The notes under the pieces are model-generated. The model worked only from the letters and a program-made list of their open reading frames with translations. It did no database searches and was not told the origin of the DNA. The translations under genes were made by a program, and so were the position numbers. From contig JACRPA010000005.1 in the NCBI GenBank assembly GCA_016214145.1, forward strand, positions 372,001 through 436,000: a stretch of DNA of 64,000 nt, given 5' to 3'. Every line of letters starts with the position of its first letter. Position 1 is the first letter of the stretch. Shown one piece after another: positions 53,460-64,000 of this stretch. This DNA comes from Rhodocyclales bacterium (GTDB taxonomy: Bacteria > Pseudomonadota > Gammaproteobacteria > Burkholderiales > Rhodocyclaceae).

Positions 53460-54884
53460 TCAGAAGCCGAGCTTGGCGCGCAGGCCGACGACCTTGACGG
53501 TCGGTGCGCCGCCGTCGCCGCCCGGGCGCTGGATGAACTGGAAGTCCGGCGTCAATTCGAGCAGGCTGTTCACCTTGAAGCGGTAATAGATCTCGCCGAT
53601 GCGCTCGGTGCCGGAAGCGCGCGGATCGAGCACGCCGTCGCCGTCGAGGTCCAGCGCGACCGAATCCCTGCGGTAGGAGGAACTGGTGCGCAGGACGCCG
53701 AAGGCTGCTCCGAGCGAGTCGGCGCCGCGTCCCCAGGCATTGCCGGCGATCTCGACGCCGGCGGTGAGGGCGCGATCGAAGCGTACCTTGCCGGAAGTTT
53801 CGTGACCGTAGCGGCCGAACAGCGTGACGTAGTCGGCGACCTTCTGGTCGATCGACATGCCGATGCCGGAGTGGCGCCGCTCGATGCCGTCGTAGCCCAG
53901 GCCGCGGCCGTTGCTCCACAGGTAGGCGCGGTAGTTGCCCGGCAGGTGGTTGAAGCGCCAGGTGGTGTCGGCCTGGCCGATGACATAGGGCTTGCCCGGC
54001 GAGCCGGAGAAATTGGCGCCCGGGCCGGAGCCGAAGGCGCCGAGCGAGAGGCCCCAGGTCTCGGCCTTGTTGCGCTCGTTCTCGTAGCGGAGGATGGCGC
54101 CGGGGGCGAAGCCGTAGGCGTCCGCCCGGATGTCGCCGCCCGAATCGAGCAGCGGGTTGTGCACGAAGGCGTTGTTGAGGAACTTCGCCGACTCGTCGTC
54201 GGCCGCGGCGTTCTGGTCGAAGAAGACGAAGGAGTCGATCTTGCCGGCGGTGAGGAGCAGGCGCTCCTTCGAGTTGGCCTTGACGCCGTCGCGCGGCAGC
54301 GGCACCTTGAGCTGGTACCAGGCCTGGGCGAGGATGGCGAAGGAGTCGTCGGGGCCGGCGTTGGTCTCGAAGGCGGTGGTGTTGGGCGTGCTGGTGAAGG
54401 TCGGGCGCAGCCCCACGCCGTTGCCCTGGCCGAAGCGGAAGTGGCTGAAGATCTTGCCCTCGATGTCGCCCATTTCGCCGCCGGGCAGGGTGACGGAGAC
54501 GTCGCCGCGGTAGTTGGCGCGCGACTGGCGCGAGGCGGTGCCGGCGACGCCGTCGCGGTTGGCGCGCTGCGCCACGCCGGTCAGGCTGGCGCCGACGCTG
54601 ATGCCTTCCAGCTTCTCGACCTGGCGCGCCTGCTTCTGCATGGAGAGGGTCTGGAATTCGACGGCCTTGAGACGGGTGGCGATTTCCGGTTCCTTCTCGG
54701 AGAGGCGCTCGGTGGAGAGGGACTTTTCCAGTTCCTTGTTGTGCTTCTCCAGCGACTCGACGCGGTCTGCCAGGCGCTTGACCTCGGCCAGCAGGGCCTT
54801 CATGTCGTCGCTGGCGGCGGCCGGGCCGGCCGAGCCAACGAAAAGCGCCGCGGCCAGGGCGAGCGGTTTCAGCTTCAAAGACAT
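53460..54884 (-). CDS. Outer membrane porin with N-terminal coiled coil
   Basis: A 474-residue protein with a signal peptide (LALAAALFVGSAGPAAA), a coiled coil (MKALLAEVKRLADRVESLEKHNKELEKSL) and a beta-barrel region (GISVGASLTGVAQRAN, EGKIFSHFRFGQGNGVG, LLLTAGKIDSFVFFDQN, terminal VKVVGLRAKLGF). It resembles carbohydrate-type (OprB-like) porins that carry an N-terminal trimerising helix. Its place between p19 and the cupredoxin suggests that it lets iron or a chelate through the outer membrane. It is two bases from p19. Confidence 0.8.
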   Translation of the reverse strand: MSLKLKPLALAAALFVGSAGPAAASDDMKALLAEVKRLADRVESLEKHNKELEKSLSTERLSEKEPEIATRLKAVEFQTLSMQKQARQVEKLEGISVGASLTGVAQRANRDGVAGTASRQSRANYRGDVSVTLPGGEMGDIEGKIFSHFRFGQGNGVGLRPTFTSTPNTTAFETNAGPDDSFAILAQAWYQLKVPLPRDGVKANSKERLLLTAGKIDSFVFFDQNAAADDESAKFLNNAFVHNPLLDSGGDIRADAYGFAPGAILRYENERNKAETWGLSLGAFGSGPGANFSGSPGKPYVIGQADTTWRFNHLPGNYRAYLWSNGRGLGYDGIERRHSGIGMSIDQKVADYVTLFGRYGHETSGKVRFDRALTAGVEIAGNAWGRGADSLGAAFGVLRTSSSYRRDSVALDLDGDGVLDPRASGTERIGEIYYRFKVNSLLELTPDFQFIQRPGGDGGAPTVKVVGLRAKLGF

Positions 54885-54885
54885 C

Positions 54886-55434
54886 TCAGTACCCGCCCTT
54901 CTTGCCGATGCCGGCGAAAGTGAATTCCCACTCGACCTCGACGGTCTTGAACCAGGGGCGCACGCCGGTGGCGCGGTCGGTGTGGCGGCCGAACATGTTG
55001 CCGGCGGGGTTCTCTTTGGCGTTGGGCGGGTAGACGATGAACTTGACCTTGTACTTGCCCGGACCCTTCAGCTTGACGTTGTCGCCGTAGTGCGGGCCGT
55101 CGGAGGCGACCATCGGCATCATGTCGCCCTTGATGACCTCGCCGGAGCCCTGCTTGGTGAGTTCGTACTTGACGAGGAGATGCGGCATCCAGAAGCCTTC
55201 GGGAAAGCCGTTCGGGTTGTTGGCGAGGGCGTGAATGTCGGCCTCGAGGTGGATGTCGGTCTCGGCCGCCTTCTTCATGTGGCCTTCCGGCTCCATGTCG
55301 ATCGGCTGCAGGTAGACCGCGGCGATCTCCATGCCGGCGACGTTGTGCGGCGTGCCGATCGGGTATTCGAGGGCATGGGCGGCGGCGGACAGGAGCAGGC
55401 CGGCGCCGAGAGCAAGGCTTTGCAGACGATTCAT
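54886..55434 (-). CDS. Periplasmic iron-binding p19/FetP/Tp34-type protein
   Basis: A 182-residue precursor (signal peptide LALGAGLLLSAAAHA) with the p19 family pattern: LEYPIGTPHNVAGMEIAAVYLQPIDMEP, HLEADIHAL, LVKYELT, MPMVASDGPHYGDNVKL and NMFGRHTDRATGVRPWFKTVEVEWEF. Family members bind iron and copper in the periplasm and take part in iron uptake. AGGGGA stands before the ATG at 55434. It heads the operon, just after a Fur-like box. Confidence 0.88.
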   Translation of the reverse strand: MNRLQSLALGAGLLLSAAAHALEYPIGTPHNVAGMEIAAVYLQPIDMEPEGHMKKAAETDIHLEADIHALANNPNGFPEGFWMPHLLVKYELTKQGSGEVIKGDMMPMVASDGPHYGDNVKLKGPGKYKVKFIVYPPNAKENPAGNMFGRHTDRATGVRPWFKTVEVEWEFTFAGIGKKGGY

Positions 55435-55458
55435 TGAATTCCCCTTAAAGAAAACGCT

Positions 55459-55477
55459 AATGCGAACGATTCGCATT
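55459..55477 (-). promoter_or_regulatory. Fur-type operator before the p19 operon
   Basis: AATGCGAA-CGA-TTCGCATT is a perfect 8-bp inverted repeat with a 3-base spacer, 19 bases in all, 24 bases upstream of p19. Its length and AT-rich ends resemble betaproteobacterial Fur boxes. Iron control of the cluster is inferred. Confidence 0.7.
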
Positions 55478-55572
55478 GTGCTTGTATGGGAGGGGGCTGT
55501 CAAGCGCCTATCGCAACCAGCCGGGAGAGATCATGCTGCGCTGCGAAAAATGTGCGCAGTAGACTGTATCCA

Positions 55573-55593
55573 ACAGGGATTTCCTTCGGTCAT
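55573..55593. repeat. Partial copy of the REP core
   Basis: ACAGGGATTTCCTTCGGTCA T, without REP arms, in the ppa leader. It matches the core at 35498 and the inverted core at 14886. Confidence 0.75.
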
Positions 55594-55632
55594 AATCAAG
55601 GCTTTTATGACAGAGAGCAGAGGGAGAGCAGC

Positions 55633-56181
55633 ATGAACCTCGACCGCGTGACCCCGGGGCGCGACATCCCCAACGACTTCAACGTCATCATCGAAATCCC
55701 GATGAATGCCGATCCGATCAAGTACGAAGTCGACAAGGCGACGGGCGCCATGTTCGTCGACCGCTTCATGTCGACGGCCATGCACTACCCGTGCAACTAC
55801 GGCTACATTCCGCACACCATTTCAGACGACGGCGACCCGGTCGACGTGCTGGTGCTTTCGCCCGTGCCGCTGATCACCGGCGTCGTGGTGCGCTGCCGCC
55901 CGGTGGGCATGCTGAAGATGGAGGACGAGGCCGGCGGCGACGCCAAGCTGCTGGCCGTGCCGGTGGACAAGCTGTGCAGCCTGTACCGGCACATCCAGTC
56001 GCCGCGCGACCTGCCGGAGATGGTGCTGTCGCAGCTCTCGCACTTCTTCGAGCACTACAAGGACCTGGAAGCCGGCAAATGGGTCAAGGTGCAGGGCTGG
56101 GTCGGCGCCGAGGAGGCGAAGCAGGAAATCCTCGACGGCATCGCCCGCTACGGGGCGGCCGCCACCAAGCCGATGTTCTAG
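55633..56181 (+). CDS. ppa: Inorganic pyrophosphatase
   Basis: A 182-residue family I soluble pyrophosphatase that hydrolyses PPi in the cytosol. It has the substrate and metal residues in [40 protein letters not shown] and the [19 protein letters not shown] stretch. GGGAGAG precedes the ATG at 55633; the upstream 49 codons of the track are not coding. It starts divergently from the iron operon. Confidence 0.97.
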   Translation: MNLDRVTPGRDIPNDFNVIIEIPMNADPIKYEVDKATGAMFVDRFMSTAMHYPCNYGYIPHTISDDGDPVDVLVLSPVPLITGVVVRCRPVGMLKMEDEAGGDAKLLAVPVDKLCSLYRHIQSPRDLPEMVLSQLSHFFEHYKDLEAGKWVKVQGWVGAEEAKQEILDGIARYGAAATKPMF

Positions 56182-56190
56182 AATCCGGGA

Positions 56191-57804
56191 ATGTCTGCAA
56201 TCCGCATCGCGCTCGCCCAGATCAACAGCACGGTTGGTGATCTGGAAGGCAACGCCGACCGCATCGCCGGCTTTGCTAAACGCGCGCGCGCCGCCGGCGC
56301 CCACCTGATGGTGACGCCGGAACTGGCGCTGGCCGGCTATCCGCCCGAGGACCTGTTGCTGCGGCCGGATTTCTACCGCGCCTGCGCGCGCACGCTCGCC
56401 GAACTGGCGCGGCGCATCGAGGGTATCGCCGTGGTCGTCGGCCATCCCCTTGAAGCCGACGGCGAGTACTTCAACGCCGCCTCCCTGTTGCGCGACGGCA
56501 AGGTTGTCGCCACCTACCGCAAGCACCGCCTGCCCAACTACGAGGTGTTCGACGAGCAGCGCTATTTCGCTGCCGGCTTCGAGCCCTGCGTGGTTGAGGT
56601 GAATGGCGTGCGCTGCGGCATCAACATCTGCGCCGACGTCTGGGAGCCGGGTGCGGCGGATGCCGCCCGCCAGGCCGGCGCCGAACTACTGCTGGCGCTG
56701 AATGCCTCGCCCTACCACATGAACAAGCAGGCGACACGCTATGAGGTCCTGCGCGAACGCACCCAGGCGACGGGCATGCCGGTGCTGTACGCGAACCTGG
56801 TCGGCGGCCAGGACGAGCTGGTGTTCGATGGCGCCTCCTTCGCGCTGGACCGGCAGGGACGGCTGACGCACCAGCTGCCGCAGTTCGCCGAGGCCCTGGA
56901 AATCGTCGAATGCGAGGACGGCGAACTGCGTCCCGGCAAGATCGAACCGTCTCGCCCGCTGGAGGAGGAAGTGTATGAGGCCCTCGTCCTCGGCGTGCGC
57001 GATTACCTGGGCAAGAACGGCTTCCCCGGCGCCATCATCGGCCTGTCGGGCGGCATCGATTCGGCCCTGACGCTGGCCATCGCCGTCGACGCGCTGGGCG
57101 CCGCCAAGGTGCGCGCGGTGATGATGCCCTCGCCCTACACCGCGCAGATCAGCCTGGACGATGCGCGCGAGATGGCGCGGACGCTGGGCGTGCGCTACGA
57201 CGAGCTTCCCATCGAGCCGGCGATGAAGACCTTCGCTGCGATGCTGGAGCAGGAGTTCGCCGGCCGGCCGGCGGATACCACGGAGGAGAACCTGCAGGCG
57301 CGCATCCGCGGCATGCTCCTCATGGCGCTGTCGAACAAGGTCGGCTCGATCGTCCTCACCACCGGCAACAAGAGCGAGATGGCGGTGGGCTACGCCACGC
57401 TGTACGGCGACATGGCGGGCGGCTTCGCCGTCATCAAGGACATCTACAAGACGATGGTCTGGCGCCTGTCGCGCTACCGGAACGGCATTGCGCCGGTGAT
57501 CCCGGAGCGCATCATCACGCGGGCGCCGTCGGCCGAGCTGAAGCCCGGCCAGACCGACCAGGACACGCTGCCGCCCTACGAGGTCCTCGATGCGATCATC
57601 GAGGCCTACATGGAGCGGGATCTTTCTCCGCGCGAGATCGTCGCGCTCGGCTACCTGGAGGCCGACGTGCGGCGCACGGTCGGCATGCTCAAGCGCAGCG
57701 AGTACAAGCGGCGCCAGGCGCCGGTCGGCATCCGCGTCACCAAACGGGGCTTTGGCAAGGATTGGCGTTATCCGATAACATCCGGCTACGCGGATGAATG
57801 GTAA
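56191..57804 (+). CDS. nadE: Glutamine-dependent NAD+ synthase
   Basis: A 537-residue two-domain enzyme. The N-terminal nitrilase-like domain hydrolyses glutamine (PELALAGYPPEDLLL, YRKHRLPNYEVFDEQRYF, GINICADVW with the catalytic Cys). The C-terminal synthetase has the P-loop GLSGGIDSALTLAIAVDALG near residue 287 and TTGNKSEMAVGYATLYGD. It makes NAD+ from nicotinate adenine dinucleotide. It lies 9 bases after ppa and 15 before glnB. Confidence 0.97.
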   Translation: MSAIRIALAQINSTVGDLEGNADRIAGFAKRARAAGAHLMVTPELALAGYPPEDLLLRPDFYRACARTLAELARRIEGIAVVVGHPLEADGEYFNAASLLRDGKVVATYRKHRLPNYEVFDEQRYFAAGFEPCVVEVNGVRCGINICADVWEPGAADAARQAGAELLLALNASPYHMNKQATRYEVLRERTQATGMPVLYANLVGGQDELVFDGASFALDRQGRLTHQLPQFAEALEIVECEDGELRPGKIEPSRPLEEEVYEALVLGVRDYLGKNGFPGAIIGLSGGIDSALTLAIAVDALGAAKVRAVMMPSPYTAQISLDDAREMARTLGVRYDELPIEPAMKTFAAMLEQEFAGRPADTTEENLQARIRGMLLMALSNKVGSIVLTTGNKSEMAVGYATLYGDMAGGFAVIKDIYKTMVWRLSRYRNGIAPVIPERIITRAPSAELKPGQTDQDTLPPYEVLDAIIEAYMERDLSPREIVALGYLEADVRRTVGMLKRSEYKRRQAPVGIRVTKRGFGKDWRYPITSGYADEW

Positions 57805-59752
<1,948 letters not shown>

Positions 59753-59774
59753 GGTGCCTCGGTGGGTGATTCGG

Positions 59775-61346
<1,572 letters not shown>

Positions 61347-61353
61347 GGAAGCT

Positions 61354-61381
61354 CTGAACAAGTCCTGAAAGGTCTTATAAT
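61354..61381 (+). promoter_or_regulatory. Promoter of the Crp-family gene
   Basis: TATAAT at 61376-61381 with a weak CTGAAC at 61354-61359, spacer 16, about 60 bases before the ATG. It overlaps no other gene and is divergent from the trxB promoter. Confidence 0.5.
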
Positions 61382-61442
61382 CTTCCCTGGACTCAAGAAT
61401 AAGAATTGCCGCGTGGCCGTGTCCGCGCTGGAGGAATCTCGC

Positions 61443-62117
61443 ATGACACAAGGAAACAGCGTCACCGTCGATGCCCTGCGCTCGATGCCGATATTCGAGT
61501 CGCTGTCCGTCGAGCGCCTCGTCCCCATAGCCCGCGTCGCCGTATTCCGCAAGATGCCGCGCGGCTCCGCCATCCTGCGGGCGGGGGATCGCACCGACTT
61601 CGTGTATTTCGTCCTGTCCGGCGCATTGAAGGTGCTGGTCTCGGACGAGGAGGGCCGCGAAGTCATCCTGTCCAATCTCGGCCCCGGCGAGTTCTTCGGC
61701 GAAATGGGCGTGCTCGACGACAACCCCCGTTCGGCCACGGTGATGACGACTTCGCCCTGCGAACTGGTGGTGATTTCCAAGGCCGATTTCAAGCGCTGCC
61801 TGGCCGAGAATTTCGACGTCTCCCTCTACATCATGCGCGCCCTGGTCAAGCGCCTGCGCACGGCCGACCGCAAGATCGAAAGCCTCGCGCTGATGGATGT
61901 CTATGGCCGGGTCGCCCGCCTGCTGCTGGAAATGGCCGAAGAGGACACCGACGGCCGGCAGGTGGTCATGAAAAAGATTTCCAAGCAGGACATCGCCAAG
62001 ATGATCGGCGCCTCGCGCGAGATGGTCAGCCGCGTCATGAAGGACTTGAGCCTGCAGGGCCTGATCGAGGAAGGCGGCGGCCGCATCCTCCTGCGCGAAA
62101 AGATCAACCTGATCTGA
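61443..62117 (+). CDS. Crp/FNR-family transcription regulator, Crp-like
   Basis: A 224-residue regulator with a cyclic-nucleotide-binding roll (GDRTDFVYFVLSGALKVLVSDEEGREVILSNLGPGEFFGEMGVLDDNPRSATVMTT) and helix-turn-helix KISKQDIAKMIGASREMVSRVMKDLS. The GEFFGE...RSA segment matches the cAMP pocket of Crp-type proteins, and no Fe-S cysteines are present. GGAGGA lies seven bases before the ATG at 61443. The signal it senses is not certain. Confidence 0.88.
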   Translation: MTQGNSVTVDALRSMPIFESLSVERLVPIARVAVFRKMPRGSAILRAGDRTDFVYFVLSGALKVLVSDEEGREVILSNLGPGEFFGEMGVLDDNPRSATVMTTSPCELVVISKADFKRCLAENFDVSLYIMRALVKRLRTADRKIESLALMDVYGRVARLLLEMAEEDTDGRQVVMKKISKQDIAKMIGASREMVSRVMKDLSLQGLIEEGGGRILLREKINLI

Positions 62118-62262
62118 GAGCTTGTGAATAAATCTACTGCGCGTGCCGGATCGGGGCTTGGGCGGTGCTCGCTATCCTCATGTACAGAAACGTACATTCC
62201 GGTAGCTGCGCTCCGGCCGCACCCCGCTGCGGCCCGCTCGCTACGATTTCTTCACAAGCTCT
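62117..62262. repeat. 146-bp MITE-like element with terminal inverted repeats
   Basis: AGAGCTTGTGAATAAATC at 62117-62134 and GATTTCTTCACAAGCTCT at 62245-62262 are 18-base inverted ends with one mismatch. Inside lies a second hairpin, ATGTAC-AGAAAC-GTACAT (62180-62197). No gene is present in 62118-62321. Confidence 0.75.
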
Positions 62263-62321
62263 GAGGCGTATAATCCCGGCATTGGCCGGCACTGCCGGTT
62301 TGCGCCTGTACCTGATCGAGC

Positions 62322-64000
62322 GTGCAAGAAAAAACCGCCCAACAACCCCTGCCGGAAAAGATCGTTGCGCTGCTGCAGGAAGCGCGCTGGCTGGTGCTTG
62401 GTGGCGTCGCCCTCTATCTCGGCCTGATCCTCTTCGGCTACAGCAAGGCCGACCCCGGCTGGTCGCATGCCGCCCAGGTCGATCGCATCGCCAATCCCGG
62501 CGGCCGCGTCGGCGCCTGGGTGGCCGATCTCCTGCTCTACCTGTTCGGCCTGTCCGCATGGTGGTGGGTGCTCTTCCTGCTGTTCCTGGTCATCTGGGGC
62601 TATCGCCGCCTGGAAGGCATCTTCCATACCGACCGGCGGCCTTTCTTCATCGCCCTGTCCGGATTCATCGTCCTGATTGCGGCTTCCAGCGGCCTGGAAG
62701 CGTTGCGCTTCCACAGCACGAAAAAGCTCCTGCCGCTCGATCCGGGCGGCATGCTCGGCCTGGAAGTCGGCCGGCTGTTCTCGCAGTTCTTCGGCCATAC
62801 CGGCGGCACGCTTCTGCTGATCGCGCTGTATGCCGCCGGCCTGTCGATTTTCACGGGACTGTCCTGGCTGAAGCTGATCGAGCGCATCGGGGCGCTGCTG
62901 GAGGGCATCTGGTTCGGCGGCAGCCACCTCTACCAGCGCTGGCAGGATCGCCGCATCGGCCGCGAGATTGCGCAACAACGCGAGGCCGAGGTTGAGGTCG
63001 AGCGCAAGCGCATCGGCGAGTTTCACGTCGAGCCGATTCGAATCGAGCCGGCCGAAATGGCCATCCCGAAATCGCCCAGAAGGGAAAAGGAGCGCCAGGC
63101 GCCGCTGTTCATCGACATTCCGGGCGGGGCGCTGCCGCCGCTGCATCTGCTCGAGGAGCCCTCGGGCGACGTCGAGCCGCCCTCGGCCGAGACGCTGGAA
63201 TTCACCTCGCGCCTGATCGAGCGCAAGCTCGCCGACTTCGGCGTGCAGGTGAAGGTGCTGGCGGCCTATCCCGGCCCGGTCATCACCCGCTACGAAATCG
63301 AGCCGGCCGTCGGCGTGAAGGGCGCCCAGATCGTGAACCTGGTGAAGGACATCGCCCGAGCCCTTTCCGTGGTGAGCGTGCGCCTGGTCGAGACCATTCC
63401 GGGCAAGTCCTGCATGGGTCTGGAACTGCCCAATCCGAAGCGGCAGACGGTGCGCCTGTCCGAGATCCTCGGCTCGAAGGCCTACCACGACATGGGTTCG
63501 CCGCTGACGCTGACGCTGGGCAAGGACATCAGCGGGGCGCCGGTCGTCGTCGACCTGGCCAGGATGCCGCACCTGATGGTGGCCGGCACCACCGGCTCGG
63601 GCAAGTCGGTCGGCATCAACGCCATGATCCTCTCGCTGGTCTACAAGTCGGAACCGTCCGAGGTGCGCCTGATCCTGGTCGATCCGAAGATGCTGGAACT
63701 GTCGATCTACGAGGGGATTCCGCACCTGCTGGCGCCGGTGGTGACCGACATGAAGCATGCCGCCAATGCGCTGCAATGGTGCGTCGCCGAGATGGACCGC
63801 CGCTACCGCCTGATGTCGGCGCTGGGCGTGCGCAACCTGGCCGGCTTCAACGGCAAGATCAAGGACGCCGCCAAGGCCGGCGCGCCCGCCGGCGGGCACA
63901 TTGCCAATCCCTTTTCGCTGACGCCGGAGAATCCGGAGCCCCTGATCACGCTGCCCTACGTGGTGGTCATCATCGACGAACTGGCCGACCTGATGATGGT
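62322..64000 (+). CDS. ftsK: DNA translocase FtsK (5' part, runs off the window)
   Basis: An open frame of 559 codons without a stop at the window edge. It starts at GTG 62322, nine bases after an in-frame TGA, which fixes the start closely. Seen: four to five N-terminal membrane helices ([17 protein letters not shown] to [16 protein letters not shown]), a short linker, the alpha domain ([22 protein letters not shown]) and the motor with Walker A GTTGSGKS near residue 424 and Walker B-like [11 protein letters not shown] and [13 protein letters not shown]. It pumps DNA at the septum during chromosome dimer resolution. Confidence 0.95.
   Translation, partial: MQEKTAQQPLPEKIVALLQEARWLVLGGVALYLGLILFGYSKADPGWSHAAQVDRIANPGGRVGAWVADLLLYLFGLSAWWWVLFLLFLVIWGYRRLEGIFHTDRRPFFIALSGFIVLIAASSGLEALRFHSTKKLLPLDPGGMLGLEVGRLFSQFFGHTGGTLLLIALYAAGLSIFTGLSWLKLIERIGALLEGIWFGGSHLYQRWQDRRIGREIAQQREAEVEVERKRIGEFHVEPIRIEPAEMAIPKSPRREKERQAPLFIDIPGGALPPLHLLEEPSGDVEPPSAETLEFTSRLIERKLADFGVQVKVLAAYPGPVITRYEIEPAVGVKGAQIVNLVKDIARALSVVSVRLVETIPGKSCMGLELPNPKRQTVRLSEILGSKAYHDMGSPLTLTLGKDISGAPVVVDLARMPHLMVAGTTGSGKSVGINAMILSLVYKSEPSEVRLILVDPKMLELSIYEGIPHLLAPVVTDMKHAANALQWCVAEMDRRYRLMSALGVRNLAGFNGKIKDAAKAGAPAGGHIANPFSLTPENPEPLITLPYVVVIIDELADLMM

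Overview
The window is GC-rich, densely coded bacterial DNA that reads as a betaproteobacterial chromosome, most likely a Rhodocyclales-type facultative denitrifier. The evidence is the conserved ribF-ileS-lspA-fkpB-ispH block, the ccoNOQP/ccoGH and ccoIS genes, several FNR-type regulators with TTGAY-N4-RTCAA boxes, NnrS, three hemerythrin-family genes, class I PhaC and a FimT/PilVWXY1/PilE cluster. The exact genus cannot be read from the sequence alone. No rRNA, CRISPR array, prophage or intact insertion sequence was seen.

Layout. 1-5.3 kb: housekeeping genes (ribF end, ileS, lspA, FKBP, ispH). 5.3-13.8 kb, minus strand: an orphan TonB-like protein and the type IV pilus minor pilin operon pilE-fimT-pilV-pilW-pilX-pilY1. 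13.97 kb: tRNA-Thr(CGT). 14.1-20.6 kb: an SDR dehydrogenase, the cbb3 assembly genes ccoI-ccoS, a candidate FNR-driven small RNA, an NsrR-like Rrf2 repressor, an FNR paralogue, a bacteriohemerythrin and OmpW. 20.8-27.6 kb: ccoNOQP, ccoG, fixH, a small membrane protein and a flavin oxidoreductase. 27.6-34.2 kb: hemerythrin and UspA divergent from a beta-CASP nuclease and phaC, then hemerythrin, DUF2249 and a polytopic membrane protein. 34.3-37.8 kb: a Dnr-like regulator, SirB, FNR and hemN. 37.9-43.3 kb: a copper/NO block (TauE/SafE protein, copA, ankyrin protein, copZ, nnrS, cytochrome c). 43.4-45.2 kb: TraB/GumN, VOC and a large nested inverted repeat. 45.2-55.5 kb, minus strand: an iron island (p19, porin, cupredoxin, ferredoxin membrane protein, hemP, bfd, bfr, tonB-exbB-exbD, TonB-dependent receptor, PepSY protein) with a Fur-like box at its head. 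55.6-64 kb: ppa, nadE, glnB, a glycosyltransferase, smr, trxB, a Crp-family regulator and the start of ftsK.

How it works together. Much of the window looks like a low-oxygen/nitric-oxide programme: oxygen-independent haem synthesis (hemN), copper delivery (copA, ccoI, copZ), the high-affinity cbb3 oxidase, and NO or oxygen handling (hemerythrins, nnrS, Rrf2 regulator). Five FNR-type boxes sit beside exactly these genes. The iron island would feed the haem and Fe-S demand.

Most unusual signals. (1) A dispersed word GCCGT-N11-TGACTTTT occurs about a dozen times, both between genes and inside seven unrelated genes, always in the same reading frame there. (2) A candidate small RNA lies between ccoS and the Rrf2 gene, with an FNR box, a GCAA tetraloop hairpin and a strong terminator. 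(3) A shared operator stands before the Rrf2 gene and the bacteriohemerythrin. (4) A p19/cupredoxin/ferredoxin iron system has no visible FTR1 permease. (5) A 199-bp nested palindrome carries the dispersed word at both tips.
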